In this document: one piece after another, positions 20,568 to 31,645 of the stretch
Numbering within the stretch: the first letter of the stretch is position 1
Layout: every line of letters begins with the position of its first letter
DNA from: Gigaspora rosea
Taxonomy: Eukaryota > Glomeromycota > Glomeromycetes > Diversisporales > Gigasporaceae
Direction of reading: 5' to 3'
DNA: 64,000 nucleotides
Assembly (NCBI GenBank): GCA_003550325.1
Contig: QKWP01000203.1
Coordinates: forward strand, 35,218 to 99,217
Notes under the pieces: model-generated
Database searches by the model: none
Seen by the model: only the letters and a program-made list of their open reading frames with translations
What the model was told of the DNA's origin: nothing
Translations under genes and position numbers: made by a program

Positions 20568-21106
20568 ATGTCATTTTTAAAAAAATTTATTGATAAAATT
20601 TACAAAAAATTTAATAAAAAACAAATAAATAGTTGGTCATCTAATAACTGGTCGTCTTGTTTGACTATCAATAAAGAGGAATTTAAAACCTTCTTACTAA
20701 CAGATGAAAAAGAAAATCAATTTGAAATTAAAGTGTTTCAAGAATTATATAAAATTGAATTTAATGTTTTCATCTCATATAAAGAATTTAAAAAACATTT
20801 AGTTGAAAAAAAAATTATCAACTATTCTCTTTAAAATTATACAAATGCAAAAAATTGTAGACTTCAAGATATTTTATCATTCTTAAAAGCACACATTTGT
20901 TCATATTTCTACATCTTTGAAGAAGGTTTCAAATATTTTTTAATGAACAATATATATGATTTAAATATTTGGAGAGCTTAAAGTTATGAGAAAGATTTTG
21001 AATACTGGTTTTCAGTCGTAAATGAAGAGTGTAAAAAATATAACATCAAATATTTGTGGAATTATTATGATTTAGAAAAGTATGACAAAGAGTACTTACA
21101 TTATTA
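20568..21106 (+). pseudogene. Unknown protein, one frame with two in-frame TAA
   Basis: From ATG 20568 the frame is open for 179 codons apart from TAA at 20832-20834 and at about 20980. It has 'MSFLKKFIDKIYKKFNKK', 'INSWSSNNWSSCLTINKEEF', 'ICSYFYIFEEGFKYFLMNN', 'DFEYWFSVVNEECKKYNI' and 'DLEKYDKEYLHY'. Codon and residue use is protein-like on both sides of each TAA, so it is either a recent pseudogene or a frame where CAA became TAA. Five Trp codons are all TGG and there are no TGA codons, unlike the Rep cluster. No family recognised. Confidence 0.5.
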
Positions 21107-21169
21107 AAATTTTTATAATTGTATTAATATTTTATTAGTTATTGTTTACAAATTTATCAATTAAAACTT

Positions 21170-21365
21170 GTTATAGTTTTATTGGCTCAAAAAATTTAAA
21201 ATCGATTAGCTGTCGGATTAAATAGTACACTGAGCCAAAGGCGAAGTAGTCACCTTGCAATTAGCAAGTATCATGCTGCGCACAAGACGTGCTGTATTGC
21301 ATGATACTATCATTGCCTTATATCAGTTGGATAACAAAATATCTATTAAATAATACAAATAAATA
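21170..21365 (+). mobile_element. SINE-like repeat, family C
   Basis: A GC-richer 150-bp segment (GAGCCAAAGGCGAAGTAGTC, CATGCTGCGCACAAGACG) ends in the 65-bp block shared with 11709-11775 and an (AATA)n-like tail. The shared 3' end with variable 5' extent suggests retroposition. No clear B box was found. Confidence 0.45.
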
Positions 21366-21602
21366 CTATCCAATAACCAATAATAATCGATAGTAATTCC
21401 CATGCAAATTTTGGTGATATTTATTCACTAGATCACAAGAAAATCTCATTTAAATGAATTTTATAAACATTGAGCTATTTTGCCAACCAGTAAACCAAAT
21501 TTTATAATTTTTGTACTATTTGATTTTTTGCAATAAGATAGTTCAACCAGTATCAATTTTTTTTTTAATTTAGCAATTTTGTCTTTTGTATTTATAAACT
21601 TT

Positions 21603-21893
21603 ATTATACAAATTAAGCTACCTTTTTTGGCCAAAAAATTATACAAAAAATCGTAAAGTAGCTTATTTTTGAAATAATAAGTTTTTTAAAAAAATTGAAA
21701 AATGTACTAATAAAAAGTTGTTCAAATTTTATCAAATTTTTACTATAAGTGTATTTTGATGTGCTGAACAACTTTACTTAATCAAACTTTTGAAGTTTAC
21801 TTAGTAAAAAAAGTTATATAGCAACTGCTAACAAATTTTTTAAAGGAGTAGCTTATTTTAGATAATAGCTTATTTTCGAACATATACAATATA
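21603..21893. mobile_element. MITE 'AATAAGCTACC' family, copy 3
   Basis: The left end is AATTAAGCTACC and the right end GGAGTAGCTTATTTTAG followed by ATAGCTTATTTTCGAA. The body matches 985-1292 (GGCCAAAAAATTATACAAAAA, AAAATTGAAAAATGTACTAA). Confidence 0.65.
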
Positions 21894-22044
21894 CATTACA
21901 TCTACTATAACAGAAAGCTTACCTGATTTTATTTAGGTACTGCCTGTCTAGCAAATTTTTGCTTCAATTCAGATTTTTCAATTTACTGAGAATATGTTCC
22001 CTTTTATCACCAGCTAGCATATGCTCATCATATCAAGATGACAA

Positions 22045-22110
22045 ATACAGGATATAGGTGAGATTTTCTGGGTCACATGGATCTTAACTCTCTGACCCTA
22101 CCCCGGATGA
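22045..22110. repeat. Inverted partner of 33615-33690
   Basis: CAGGATATAGGTGAGATTTT and CTGGGTCACATG match the reverse complement of 33640-33683. CAGGAT at the edge fits a hAT-type terminus, but the 8 flanking bases of the two ends differ, so they may belong to separate elements rather than bounding one. Confidence 0.5.
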
Positions 22111-22139
22111 TTATCTATTATTGTGATAATTGTGTACTG

Positions 22140-23257
22140 GATAATCTAATCTTTTTTTTATTTTTTATTTAGAGTCATAGTTGTTTGTTTTCTTTTTCGT
22201 CGCTTTTGGTATTTTTTCTTACTTCATCATCTTAATCTTGCTTTGCTTTTTTCATACTAACCTTTGTCTTAATTTTTGTAGCTTTGTTAGTCCGTTCTAG
22301 CCCCTTGAAGTAATCCTTTAGAGTTGTCTTTTGAATTGCCGTTTTTGGGGTTATGGTTGTCGCAGGTGTTGTCGTAGGTATCGTTGTTAAGTTCTTTGTT
22401 GTTCCATGAATTGTCATTCTTGGCGGGTTTTTTGTTTGCCGTTTTGGTGTGGTCTTTGTTTATTTTTTTTTCTTAAAAGGGTTTGGTCTTGTACTGCTGT
22501 TTTCATTTGTAGTATTTCATTTCTCTTTTTTTCTATAGTGTTTTCGTGTTTTTGCGTCTTCGTGTCTTTGCATCTTCGTTTAGTTATTTCATCTTAATGT
22601 TTCACTAGATATTGTGACGCTGTAATTGATGTTGTTCATGGGTTTTTTAACAAGGGTTGGTGTTAAATAAGGAATAGAGTTAGATAGTCGTGTAAGATTA
22701 GATAGAGGTTAGATTATAATGCAGGATTAGTGTTAAGATTAGTATTAGTACGGGTTTGAATTTTGAATAGTATAGTTAAAGTTAGTATTAGTGCATATTT
22801 GATATAATGTAAATAAAGAGAATTAAAAATAAAAATCTACAAACCTTCTTGGTCTTCTTGTACTCTCTTCTAAATTGTTATAATTGAAAGTCTTCTATGG
22901 GTTATAAAATAAAATAATTTAAAGTAATTAAAATAAAATAAATAATTTAAAATTAAAACAAATTAAAGAAAAAAATAAAACCATAATTAAAATTAAAATG
23001 AATTTAAAAAAATAATAATTTAAATAAAAAAAATAATTTAAAATAAATAATAATTTAAATTAAAATAAAGTAACTTAAAAAATAAAATTAAATCGAATTA
23101 AAGAAAGAATTAAAAATTAATTTAAAAAAAATTATTAAAATAAAAAAAAAAATAAATTAAAAAAAAAATAAAAATAAAAAAAAAATAGAAAAATGAAAAA
23201 AAACTAAATAATAATTTAAAAAAATAAAAAAAAAACAAATAATAATAATAATAATAA
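22140..23257. repeat. Low-complexity block: GTTAG-rich and A-rich
   Basis: 22620-22800 contains many GTTAGATTAG / GTATTAG variants; 22880-23255 is almost pure A/T with AATTTAAAAT runs and ends in (AAT)6. Small frames at 22232-22417 and 22406-22597 are chance readings of degenerate repeats. Confidence 0.5.
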
Positions 23258-24995
23258 GGGGCATGCCATTTATCATGTGATATTTTTTACTTAGTAGCCA
23301 TCCCTATCCATGTATGGTGTGATCACTTTATCTAATTCTAATTAATTAATATAATATATAGACGTGATTACTACCTTTAACAAGTATTGTCACCGGACAT
23401 ATTCCGAGTTATTTTGGGTGGACCGGACATTTTCAGATATTGTCCGAAGTCCGTGTCCGAATTATGTCCAAGTAAATTGATTGTCACCGGATATTGTCTG
23501 TACAATAATTGTCAGACACTGACATATGGCGGACACTGACATTGTCCGATGTCCGAAGTTTTTTATGTTATACAACTAAGCCAATTGAAAATAAACTAGG
23601 GACGCACGCAAGCTTATTTTATTAAAAATTTTTATAAGCTACAGTTTTTTTATATTACATATGGTAAAATTTAATTTTTTTAATTACTTGGGGCCAGGAA
23701 AAGTTTTTTAAATAAATTGATAAGCTTGATTGGTCAAAGTGCTCTGTAGTTCAGTTTATAGGCACTCGTTATTAATTTTCTTGGAATTTCACTTTGTGGT
23801 TTTGTGTCGTTAAAACAGTACATTTAATTAAATGTATATAAATGACGATTTCAATTACAAAATACAATATACGATACCACATATAGTTTTGACTTTCATA
23901 GTGCACCGCACATCATGACAAAGTATGCTAGTCAAAACAAACACCTAGTGAAAATTATTTTTATCACAGGAAATCACGCAATCAACGATTTCGAATGGCG
24001 AACCTCTAACGATATAGCAAATCACTATAAAACACCAAGCGAACTTACTGTGAAACGACATAGAAACTCACTGTAAACAACATAGAAACTCACCATGAAA
24101 CGACGTAGAGAAACTCACTATGAAACGACATAGAGAAACCAACATGAAACACCGTAAAAAATCATCAACAAACTGCCACAGAAAACTCGCCATGAAACGA
24201 CGTAGAAAAATTCTAAGAGGGTATTAATACATATAATACTAACTAGAAAAAAGTTCTAGTATCCAATTCAACGAAATCAAGACCTCTACTTACCAACAAG
24301 CAATACCAACAATCACTCTTAATTACTGGTTGGCTATTTGTTTCTGTTCTAACTTATTTAAACGCAGTTTTTTCCAACCACAATCTTCACAACTTACTAG
24401 CAGTCTCTAATAAGTCTCTTTTCCCCTTCGGTTTAATTTCTCCAAGGGATACACAACATCTCTAGCATTGCAGTCACAACTACAGATTAACTTTCTGTTT
24501 CGCTAACTCACAGTTCTGCCGCAGCACCAATGACGACAACTTCTGTAAATGACGCTCCTGCAAACGACGACTCCTGCAGAAGACGACTTCTGCTATGAAC
24601 AATGATTCCTAACGCTATAAAAAAAAATTGATTAGTACTTGATAAAAAAAAAACTGCAAAAATACTTATCTTAAATGCCAATTTGTGTAACCAGTAATAT
24701 CGCGATTTTTCTTTTTCTTTTTTTTTATTATTATTACTGAAATAATGATAATAAAAAATTTGTATGTAGTATTGTTTTATCTATATAGTAGTTGATGGCA
24801 CCATTTATGAATAGTGTGTTTTAAAAGCAAAAATCGTCAATTTCAGCAATATAATTGTCTGAATTGTCTGTCGGACATGACTTGTCTTGTTTGGTCCAAG
24901 TCCGAGTCCAGTCCGGTCCAGTCCGAGTCTGGGTCTGGTCCAAGTGACAATACTGCCTTTAACCATGTATTCATGATAAAAATCACGTGATAAAT
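23258..24995. mobile_element. AGGGGCATGCCATTTAT MITE, split by a hAT-like element
   Basis: The outer left end AGGGGCATGCCATTTATCATG and right end ATAAATGCATGCCCCT match the intact 169-bp copy at 52584-52752. The two halves were separated by the insertion at 23382-24955. Confidence 0.7.
23374..24963. mobile_element. Non-autonomous hAT-like element, 1.57 kb, 8-bp TSD
   Basis: The element 23382-24955 begins AAGTATTGTCACC and ends GTGACAATACTG (terminus CAGTATTGTCAC on the minus strand). The perfect 8-bp duplication CCTTTAAC lies at 23374-23381 and 24956-24963. Subterminal clusters of GTCCG/CGGAC words (23395-23560 and 24840-24945) resemble transposase-binding arrays of hAT elements. No transposase frame is present; the interior has CGACATAGAAACTCAC repeats (24055-24205). 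Confidence 0.8.
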
Positions 24996-25039
24996 GCATG
25001 CCCCTAATTGTCCGGAGCGTAGCGACGGACACTCAATTT

Positions 25040-26335
25040 TTACGCACTATTTGATACAAAAGTTGTGTTTTTGATGCATTTTGATTATGAAAAATTTTTT
25101 TTTGATGCATCCCCTAATTTATTATATACAAATATCTAATAACGTAATTTGGAAATTTTTTGTCTGTCCTGGCGCATGACGCGTGATTGCATGCCTGTTT
25201 TGAACAACAAAACTGGTATTGATTAAAATACGGTAATAAGACATTCTTATAATTGGCTGATTTAAATTAATTTCCCAGGTACTTATTTATACACTTTAGA
25301 GTAACAAACTTATTAAATAAGTAACTGCGCGATGTTGTCACGCAAAACCATATAGGAGGACTTTTTTTTTATATAGTTTAGAGTACTTTTATCCCCTAAC
25401 ATAGTAAATTTTTTTTAAAAAAAATGTAAACGTCGTTTTATTATACTACAGAAGACTCTTTGTAAACGAAGCTTTAAGTATCTTATGTATCTCTAGGATT
25501 CACTCACTTTAGGTACACTTCACTTAGAGACGGTTTTTAAGCTAGGAAATTAGGAATGTATAATAAATAAGTTATATGTATTAAAGCTTCTATTTAACTC
25601 ACAAAGAGTAACTATTTTGAAAAAAAGGCTTAAATATATACATAGTAACTTTACAATAATATTAAAATAGATTACGACACTTGAAGCTTTACTTAGGTAT
25701 AAAGAAACATTTGGTAAGTAGTTTTATATTTCGGGATCTTAAAAATTAACAAGTCCAGAATTGTTTTTTTTTTAATATTATTTAAGGACGCAATAAAAAA
25801 ACTTATGTTTATTATTATTATTTTTTTAAGCAATAAATAGGTTTACTTCATTCATTCGTGGTTTATTTAAGATAGCTTTTTTATGTATTGTGGAGATTAT
25901 ACTTTTGTCATTCGACATTTGATAAAAAATTTTCATTTATTGTAATTTTATATGGCGATAGATATATATTATAATTTCTATCTAAATTAAATCGTATTGA
26001 GTCATTTTAGTCTACTTCTAATTATTAAGTTGTCATTTATTGCGCGTATGAATAAATTCATGGTTTTTTAGTATATAAAATCAATATTATTACATTATAT
26101 CGCTTATAATAAATAAAAACTTTTGATTGGACAGTTTTATAAAAAATTTTTTAAACTTATTTTTTAAAAATATTAAAAATTTATAAAAACTTTTTTAGTA
26201 AATTTAACTTTAAAGTATTAATACTAAATATGATAGTTTATAAAATTTTATAAGTACCAAAATTATAGTTAAATTAGTTAAATTATAAGAAGCAATTAAG
26301 TAACTTTATATAGTATAATTTATGCTCCGGACTTA
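25040..26335. other. AT-rich interval, no gene seen
   Basis: No coding frame or shared repeat could be supported apart from single A/T runs. Confidence 0.4.
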
Positions 26336-27110
26336 CATTGGTTCCTGATTCCTAGTAATAATAATAATAATAATAAACGAGTATAAAAATTAAATAAACA
26401 ATAAATTAATTGGATTAATTTATTTAATTTGTCTTTTTTTTATTTTTTATTTTTTATTTTTTTTTATATTTAATTAATTGTTTTTTATTTATTAATTAAT
26501 TGTTTTTTATTTAATTAATTGTTTATTTTTTTTTAATTGTTTTTTATTTTTTTTATTTTATTATAGTATTTATTATTTTTCTTTTTTTATTTATTTTTTT
26601 AAATATTTTTTCTATTTTTTTTTAATTCATTTAATTCTGTTTATTTGTTTTTTTTTTATTTTTTATTTTAATTCGTTTTTAATTTACTTTTTAAATTAAT
26701 TATTTTTTTTTCTTTTTTTTAATTTTAAAAAAATTTTTTTTTAGATTCGGTTTAATTTAATTATTTTTTATTTTTTTCTTTAATAATTTATTTTAATTTA
26801 ATCTTAAATTATTATTTATTTGAAATTATTTTATTTATTTTTAAATTATTTTACTTGGTCGATTTTAAATTATTTTTTTTATTTTAGAACCTACTTTATC
26901 TATAGAAGAAATCCAATTACAACTCGATTCAGGTTTGTATATATATTTTTTATTTTACAATTATTTTTATTTACATTATTTTATCCAAAACACACACTAA
27001 TACTAACCTTAACACTATTCACTTTAACCTCTACCCTAATACTATCTAACCCTATCACTAATTTTACTATCTAACACTAACCATCGTACTCTATCTCCTA
27101 ATTTTGACCC
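26336..27110. repeat. (AAT)n, T-rich tract and CTAACC-rich block
   Basis: An (AAT)7-like run lies at 26356-26378, a T-rich tract with TTAATTAATTG units at 26410-26870, and CTAAC/CCTAA variants at 26990-27090. The 84-codon frame 26820-27074 is a shadow of these. Confidence 0.6.
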
Positions 27111-27155
27111 ATTACAATATTATTTATAGCGCCCATAGATGACTCTACCAGTTAT

Positions 27156-28528
27156 CAGTGATGTTAAATGACCTGAAATGACCCAAATGACTCAAATGAC
27201 CAATGACCGGTCATTGGGTCATTTCAAGAATGAAATAATCTATTGGGTCATTTGAATTTTATTAGTAGAAATACAATTAATTAAAACTTGATTAAATTTT
27301 AAAATTCGAAGTCAACAATAGTTCAAAATATTTAATACACATGCTAAAATTTGATCAATTTATAATCTTTTAAGTCTATTTACTCCAGTTCTTGAAAGTA
27401 ATATTTATCTTTAAACAAAAGCCGGGTTGTCCTGTGATAAATTGTCGTGATTGATTTCAGAAACTCTGTGATCACATATGTTAAGAATCTTAACCATCGA
27501 TTTTAATCCCTTGACCTCACATTATAGCCTTGTGATATAATCTAGAGCTTTATTCGACCCTAGTTACTTGGACCAAGTCTATCTACACCTCAATCGAAGC
27601 CTTACCATTGTTAGAGTAGTTTAGTTGATTTTAGTTAGTCTTACTAGTGTATAGTTGCGATACTTACATGGAAGGTTCATTTAGTCTTTTACAACATATA
27701 TATATAATGAGGTTTTATGATACGCATCAAAAGTATGTCAGGTATATTGTGCAAATTTGTAGCAAAAAAAGATTGTTAATTAATTAAAATTAAATTAGTA
27801 AAAATTTCTCGTTTAAAGTCAAATTCATTCATTTATATACATTTGAATTTAATGCATGACAAGTTAATATGCTACCTAGCACATTAACGAGCTTTCTAAC
27901 ACTACTAAGCCCAACACGTTGACGCATTTTACTTATTTGCATGGGTAATACAAACCAAAAAAGGATCTCTGATTTTGTAAATAAACTAAGCGTGTAAGAT
28001 AAAAATTTAGTGTTAGGTCTTAAGGTTAGAGACTATAGGGCTAGAGTGATGCTTACAATATATAAGATTTCATTCCTGTCTTTTGCACCAAGATCGATTT
28101 AAATATTAGTTTTTGCTTTTTTCTTCTTTTGCGCATGTTCAGATTTTTCGTCAGCCTGATCTGAAATAGTCAAATTTTGCATTCTCCGATTGGCTATTTC
28201 CTCTCCAGGAGTTTGTATTACCTGCGAAATAAGTAGATGCCACATTGATGCACTATCTAGAATATTATAATTCTTACCATTAACACATATCGTACTAATA
28301 TGTTAACGGGCTATTATATGTCAAGCATAAAGTTTACACGGACTTTAACTACCATATCATCCTAATAACCTTCAAATGATCCCGGTCATTTGCAAATGAC
28401 CATAATAATTTGGTCATGAGTCATTTGCAAATGACCCAAAATTCAAATGACCTATAATGACTAGTCATTTAAGGTCATTTGAGATCATTTAAAAATTTTT
28501 TAAATGACCAGGTCATTTAACATCACTG
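27156..28528. mobile_element. hAT-like element, AAATGACC-rich ends
   Basis: It begins CAGTGATGTTAAATGACC and ends GGTCATTTAACATCACTG, an 18-bp perfect TIR with the hAT-typical CAG start. Dozens of (A)AATGACC/GGTCATTT words crowd both ends. The 8 bases after the right end, CATTACAA, recur 38 bp to the left of the left end (27110-27117). Contains the MITE at 27935-28228. No transposase. Confidence 0.75.
27935..28228. mobile_element. MITE with ACTTATTTGC termini, copy 1
   Basis: Ends TTTACTTATTTGCATGGGTAA and TTACCTGCGAAATAAGTA are inverted. The body (AATAAACTAAGCGTG, TTTCATTCCTGTC, CTCCGATTGGCTATTTCCTC) matches 54735-55068. Confidence 0.7.
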
Positions 28529-28734
28529 CATTACAACACCTAGCGAAATGTTAAGACTACGTAACAAAATAACGATACCAATAACGAAACACTACAAATA
28601 AACGACAGTAAAAGAAAGTTAAAAACATAACGAAACGACATAGAAGAAAAAAAAAAAGTAAACTGAATGACAACATTGCACTGGCAAAAGCGATGCCTTA
28701 CCAATGACATTCACTAGTATTCCGCAAAAGACTA

Positions 28735-28860
28735 GGTCTAGTCCGGTCCGTTGATGGACTGAGTTCGGACCCGTGATTTATCAGACTCGATACGGTTTCG
28801 GACCCACATGAAGGTCCGCCCGAGTCATACCTGATTCAAATAATACCGATCTCTGATTGG
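28735..28860. repeat. GTCCGG/CGGACC subterminal-like cluster
   Basis: AGTCCGGTCCGTTGATGG, TTCGGACCCGTG and CGGACCCACATGAAGG resemble the clusters in 23382-24955 and at 33295-33420. It probably marks an end of a hAT-like element whose exact terminus I could not place. Confidence 0.45.
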
Positions 28861-28959
28861 CTGATTTTGGGGGTTTTTTTAAACTAAGCTTTATTGAAGA
28901 CAATTAGATGCGCTTTTGCATTTTGGTTAAATGACTTTTTAAAAATGCAATTTAAAGAA

Positions 28960-29215
28960 AAAATAAGAAAGAGGAAAAATTTGCAGTTTTTAAACTTTTT
29001 TTTTTTTGAAAAGCATACAAAAAAATCATGAAAAAAAGCTTGAGAAAAAGCTTGAGCGTGAATAAAAAAGCCCTACAAAAAAAAAAGAAAAAAAAAGAGA
29101 AAAACCTGTGTTTTTTTTTTTTTAGAAAAGCATGTGATAAAGCATAAAAAAAAGTCTGAGAAAAATCTTGAGTGTGATAAAAAAGCTACAAAAAAAATTC
29201 AGATAAAAACTTGCA
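28960..29215. repeat. Imperfect tandem duplication upstream of hAT gene
   Basis: GAAAAGCAT...AAAAAAAGCTTGAGAAAAAGCTTGAG and TGATAAAAAAGC(CC)TACAAAAAAA occur at about 28998 and 29127. They lie in the presumed 5' non-coding part of the transposon. Confidence 0.55.
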
Positions 29216-29368
29216 TTTAAAGAAAAAACTCGCACCTTTATTGTTTTTTTTTTTAACCTATTTCTCTTGTCGCTCTTAAAAAAAATCTTATACTTTAAAC
29301 TCTCAATGTCAACCGAACCATATTCTCAAGATGATTTTGAGGAACGTGAGCTACCATCCCTGTATTAT

Positions 29369-29654
29369 TAGGGTTCCTTAAATTCAAATCAAATCAAATA
29401 TTGGATTAATTTGAATTTGATCAAATCAAATTGACTCTGATTTGAATTTGATTTGCTTCAAATATTTGAATTTGAATTTGATTTGAATTTGAATTTTTAA
29501 TGATAATTTTCAAATCAAATCAAATATTTGTCAAATCAAATCAAATTTGACCATATTTGAATTTGATCAAATCAAATATAGTCAAATTTGAATTTGAATT
29601 TGATCAAATATTTGATTCAAATATTTGAAGATCAAATCAAATTGCGGAACCCTA
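29369..29654. mobile_element. Palindromic GGGTTCC MITE inside the hAT gene
   Basis: It starts TAGGGTTCC, ends GGAACCCTA, and consists almost wholly of CAAATCAAAT / ATTTGAATTTG words that make the whole 285 bp a near-palindrome. ATTAT occurs at both borders (29364 and 29655). The flanking transposase frame is the same on both sides (291 bp added), so it entered the coding sequence. A near-identical copy is at 60504-60788. Confidence 0.8.
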
Positions 29655-30551
29655 ATTATGGTGAATTTTACTCTGAACCTTATCAAGATGAATCGTGCCA
29701 AGCTGATCTAAATGATTCATATCAAGATGAATCCCACCAAGATGAACCACATCAAGATGAATCTTGCCCAAACGAATCATTATCCCAAGCAGAACCTTTT
29801 GAAGCTTCTACAAATGAAGGATCTATAGTATGGAAGTATTTTGAAAAGGGAAAAGGCAGTGTAGTATTTGCAACAATCGCTGGTCTATAACAATGGGATA
29901 ACATCAAACCTTTTAAGACATCTTAGGAAACATAAAGACAAAGTACGTGAACTGAATGAATCAAATATAAAAGGTGATGTTAATGTTTTGGAAATGTTAA
30001 ACAATCAAGCTTGCAAGCGTAAGCCCTTCAGTCGTCAAAAATTAATTAACATAATAAAAAGGTGGATTGTAAAGCATAATAGATCGTTTCAAATCATTGA
30101 AGACAACAAACTTAGATTTATATTTATTTACTTAGAGCTTAGTGCAGTTGCTCCTTCAGCTGACCTTATAAAACAACATATTATAAACAATTTCGAAGGA
30201 GATTATGAGCAACTTCAAAAAAAATTGCAGAATGTTCCCGAACATATAGCTATAACAACTAATATTTGGACGACTTCTAATTATGAAAAATCATTTTGGC
30301 TGTCACAATACATTATCTAAATCAATCGTGGAAAATGAAACATATTTTGCTCGATTTTATTTTTATAAAAGATTTGCACACAGGTGTTGCAATTGCGAAT
30401 GCTATAAAAGACTGTCTCTTCAAAAAAATGGGATCCTTTCGAAATTAATATTAATAACATGTGATAATGCCTCTGCCAATATGAAGTTTGTGCGTGATTT
30501 TTCTAATTCTATTCGAATGACTAGTTTTAGGTTTGACAGTACACAGCAATT

Positions 30552-31645
30552 AATATAGTGCTTTAGTCTAATGTTGTTAGTCGAAATACTTAATTTAGTC
30601 AACTATTTAGACAATTAGTGTCTAAATATATTTCGACATGGCATTATTTTTTTTTCGAAATATCAAAAGTCTAAATTTGCCTAAATATCTAAATTGTTGA
30701 CTAAATAAATACTATATGACTAAATGTCTAAATAGTTGACTAAATATAATACTATATGACTAAATGTAAGATTCTATTTAATTATAGCACTTTGCAAAAA
30801 GTGTAACCCTGTGATTTACACGGTGATGATGGCAGAAAATTTTAATTCCCTATTGATCATCATTTTCATCAAAAATGTCTATGTTTTATCCGAAATCATT
30901 AAAATTCTTCAAAAAATGAAAAATCAGCTGATTTCTCGTGACAACATGATCTGCAGAGATCACGCATTTTTGCAAAGCGCAATAAGCTCTGGTATGGCTT
31001 TAAAACAACCAAAAAAATTTGTATATTGCTTCATATTATTTGTAAAACCTAATAACTTACAGTATTAAATAATAAAAAATAGAATCTAATCAGGCACTCA
31101 ATACAAGAAATAACTATAAAGATTTAGAATTCGACATTGATTTTGATTTTTAAAATCGATTCGCATCCTTACTTTGTAATATTTATATACAGTTCCGTGA
31201 CTGCAATAACAGTGCAGGGACCTGAAACAGATGCTGCAGAATGACGCCTGATTCTCTTTAGCTATATGGGTGTATGTTAGACATCTTCTTATGCTTGTGT
31301 TTTCATGTAGTTTAGAACCTTGGGGTTTAGAAAATTTTAAAACCGAGAGGTCAGTAGTTTATACGTGAGTTGATTGGTATAGGTTCAAATAATTAGTCCT
31401 AGACTAGAGGTATTGATGTTAAAGTATAAACGCTAGAGCTTATTTGGATAGCAAATCTATTACTATATGTTTTTTATATTATTTCTTAATTTAGACATTT
31501 CGACATTATTTAGACATTTCGACATTATTTAAACATTTCGGCATAATTAGGATTTCGATAATATTTAGACATTTCAGCAGACTAAATATCAAATGTCGAA
31601 ATATTTCTACAAGCATAAAACAATTTCAGCAAACAATATTACTTT
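30552..31645. mobile_element. Insertion splitting the hAT transposase
   Basis: The transposase reads up to 'RFDSTQQLI' (30558) and resumes with 'SHILNLAV' near 31648. The intervening 1.1 kb has GACTAAATAGTTGACTAAAT words at the left and TTAGACATTTCGACAT words at the right, roughly inverted ends. The interior 30811-31068 frame shows no domain. Exact ends are uncertain. Confidence 0.55.

Noticed and set aside
20541..20570. Shine-Dalgarno-like AGGAG before ATG 20568
   Set aside because: About 22 nt from the ATG, too far for a ribosome-binding site; not used as evidence of bacterial origin.
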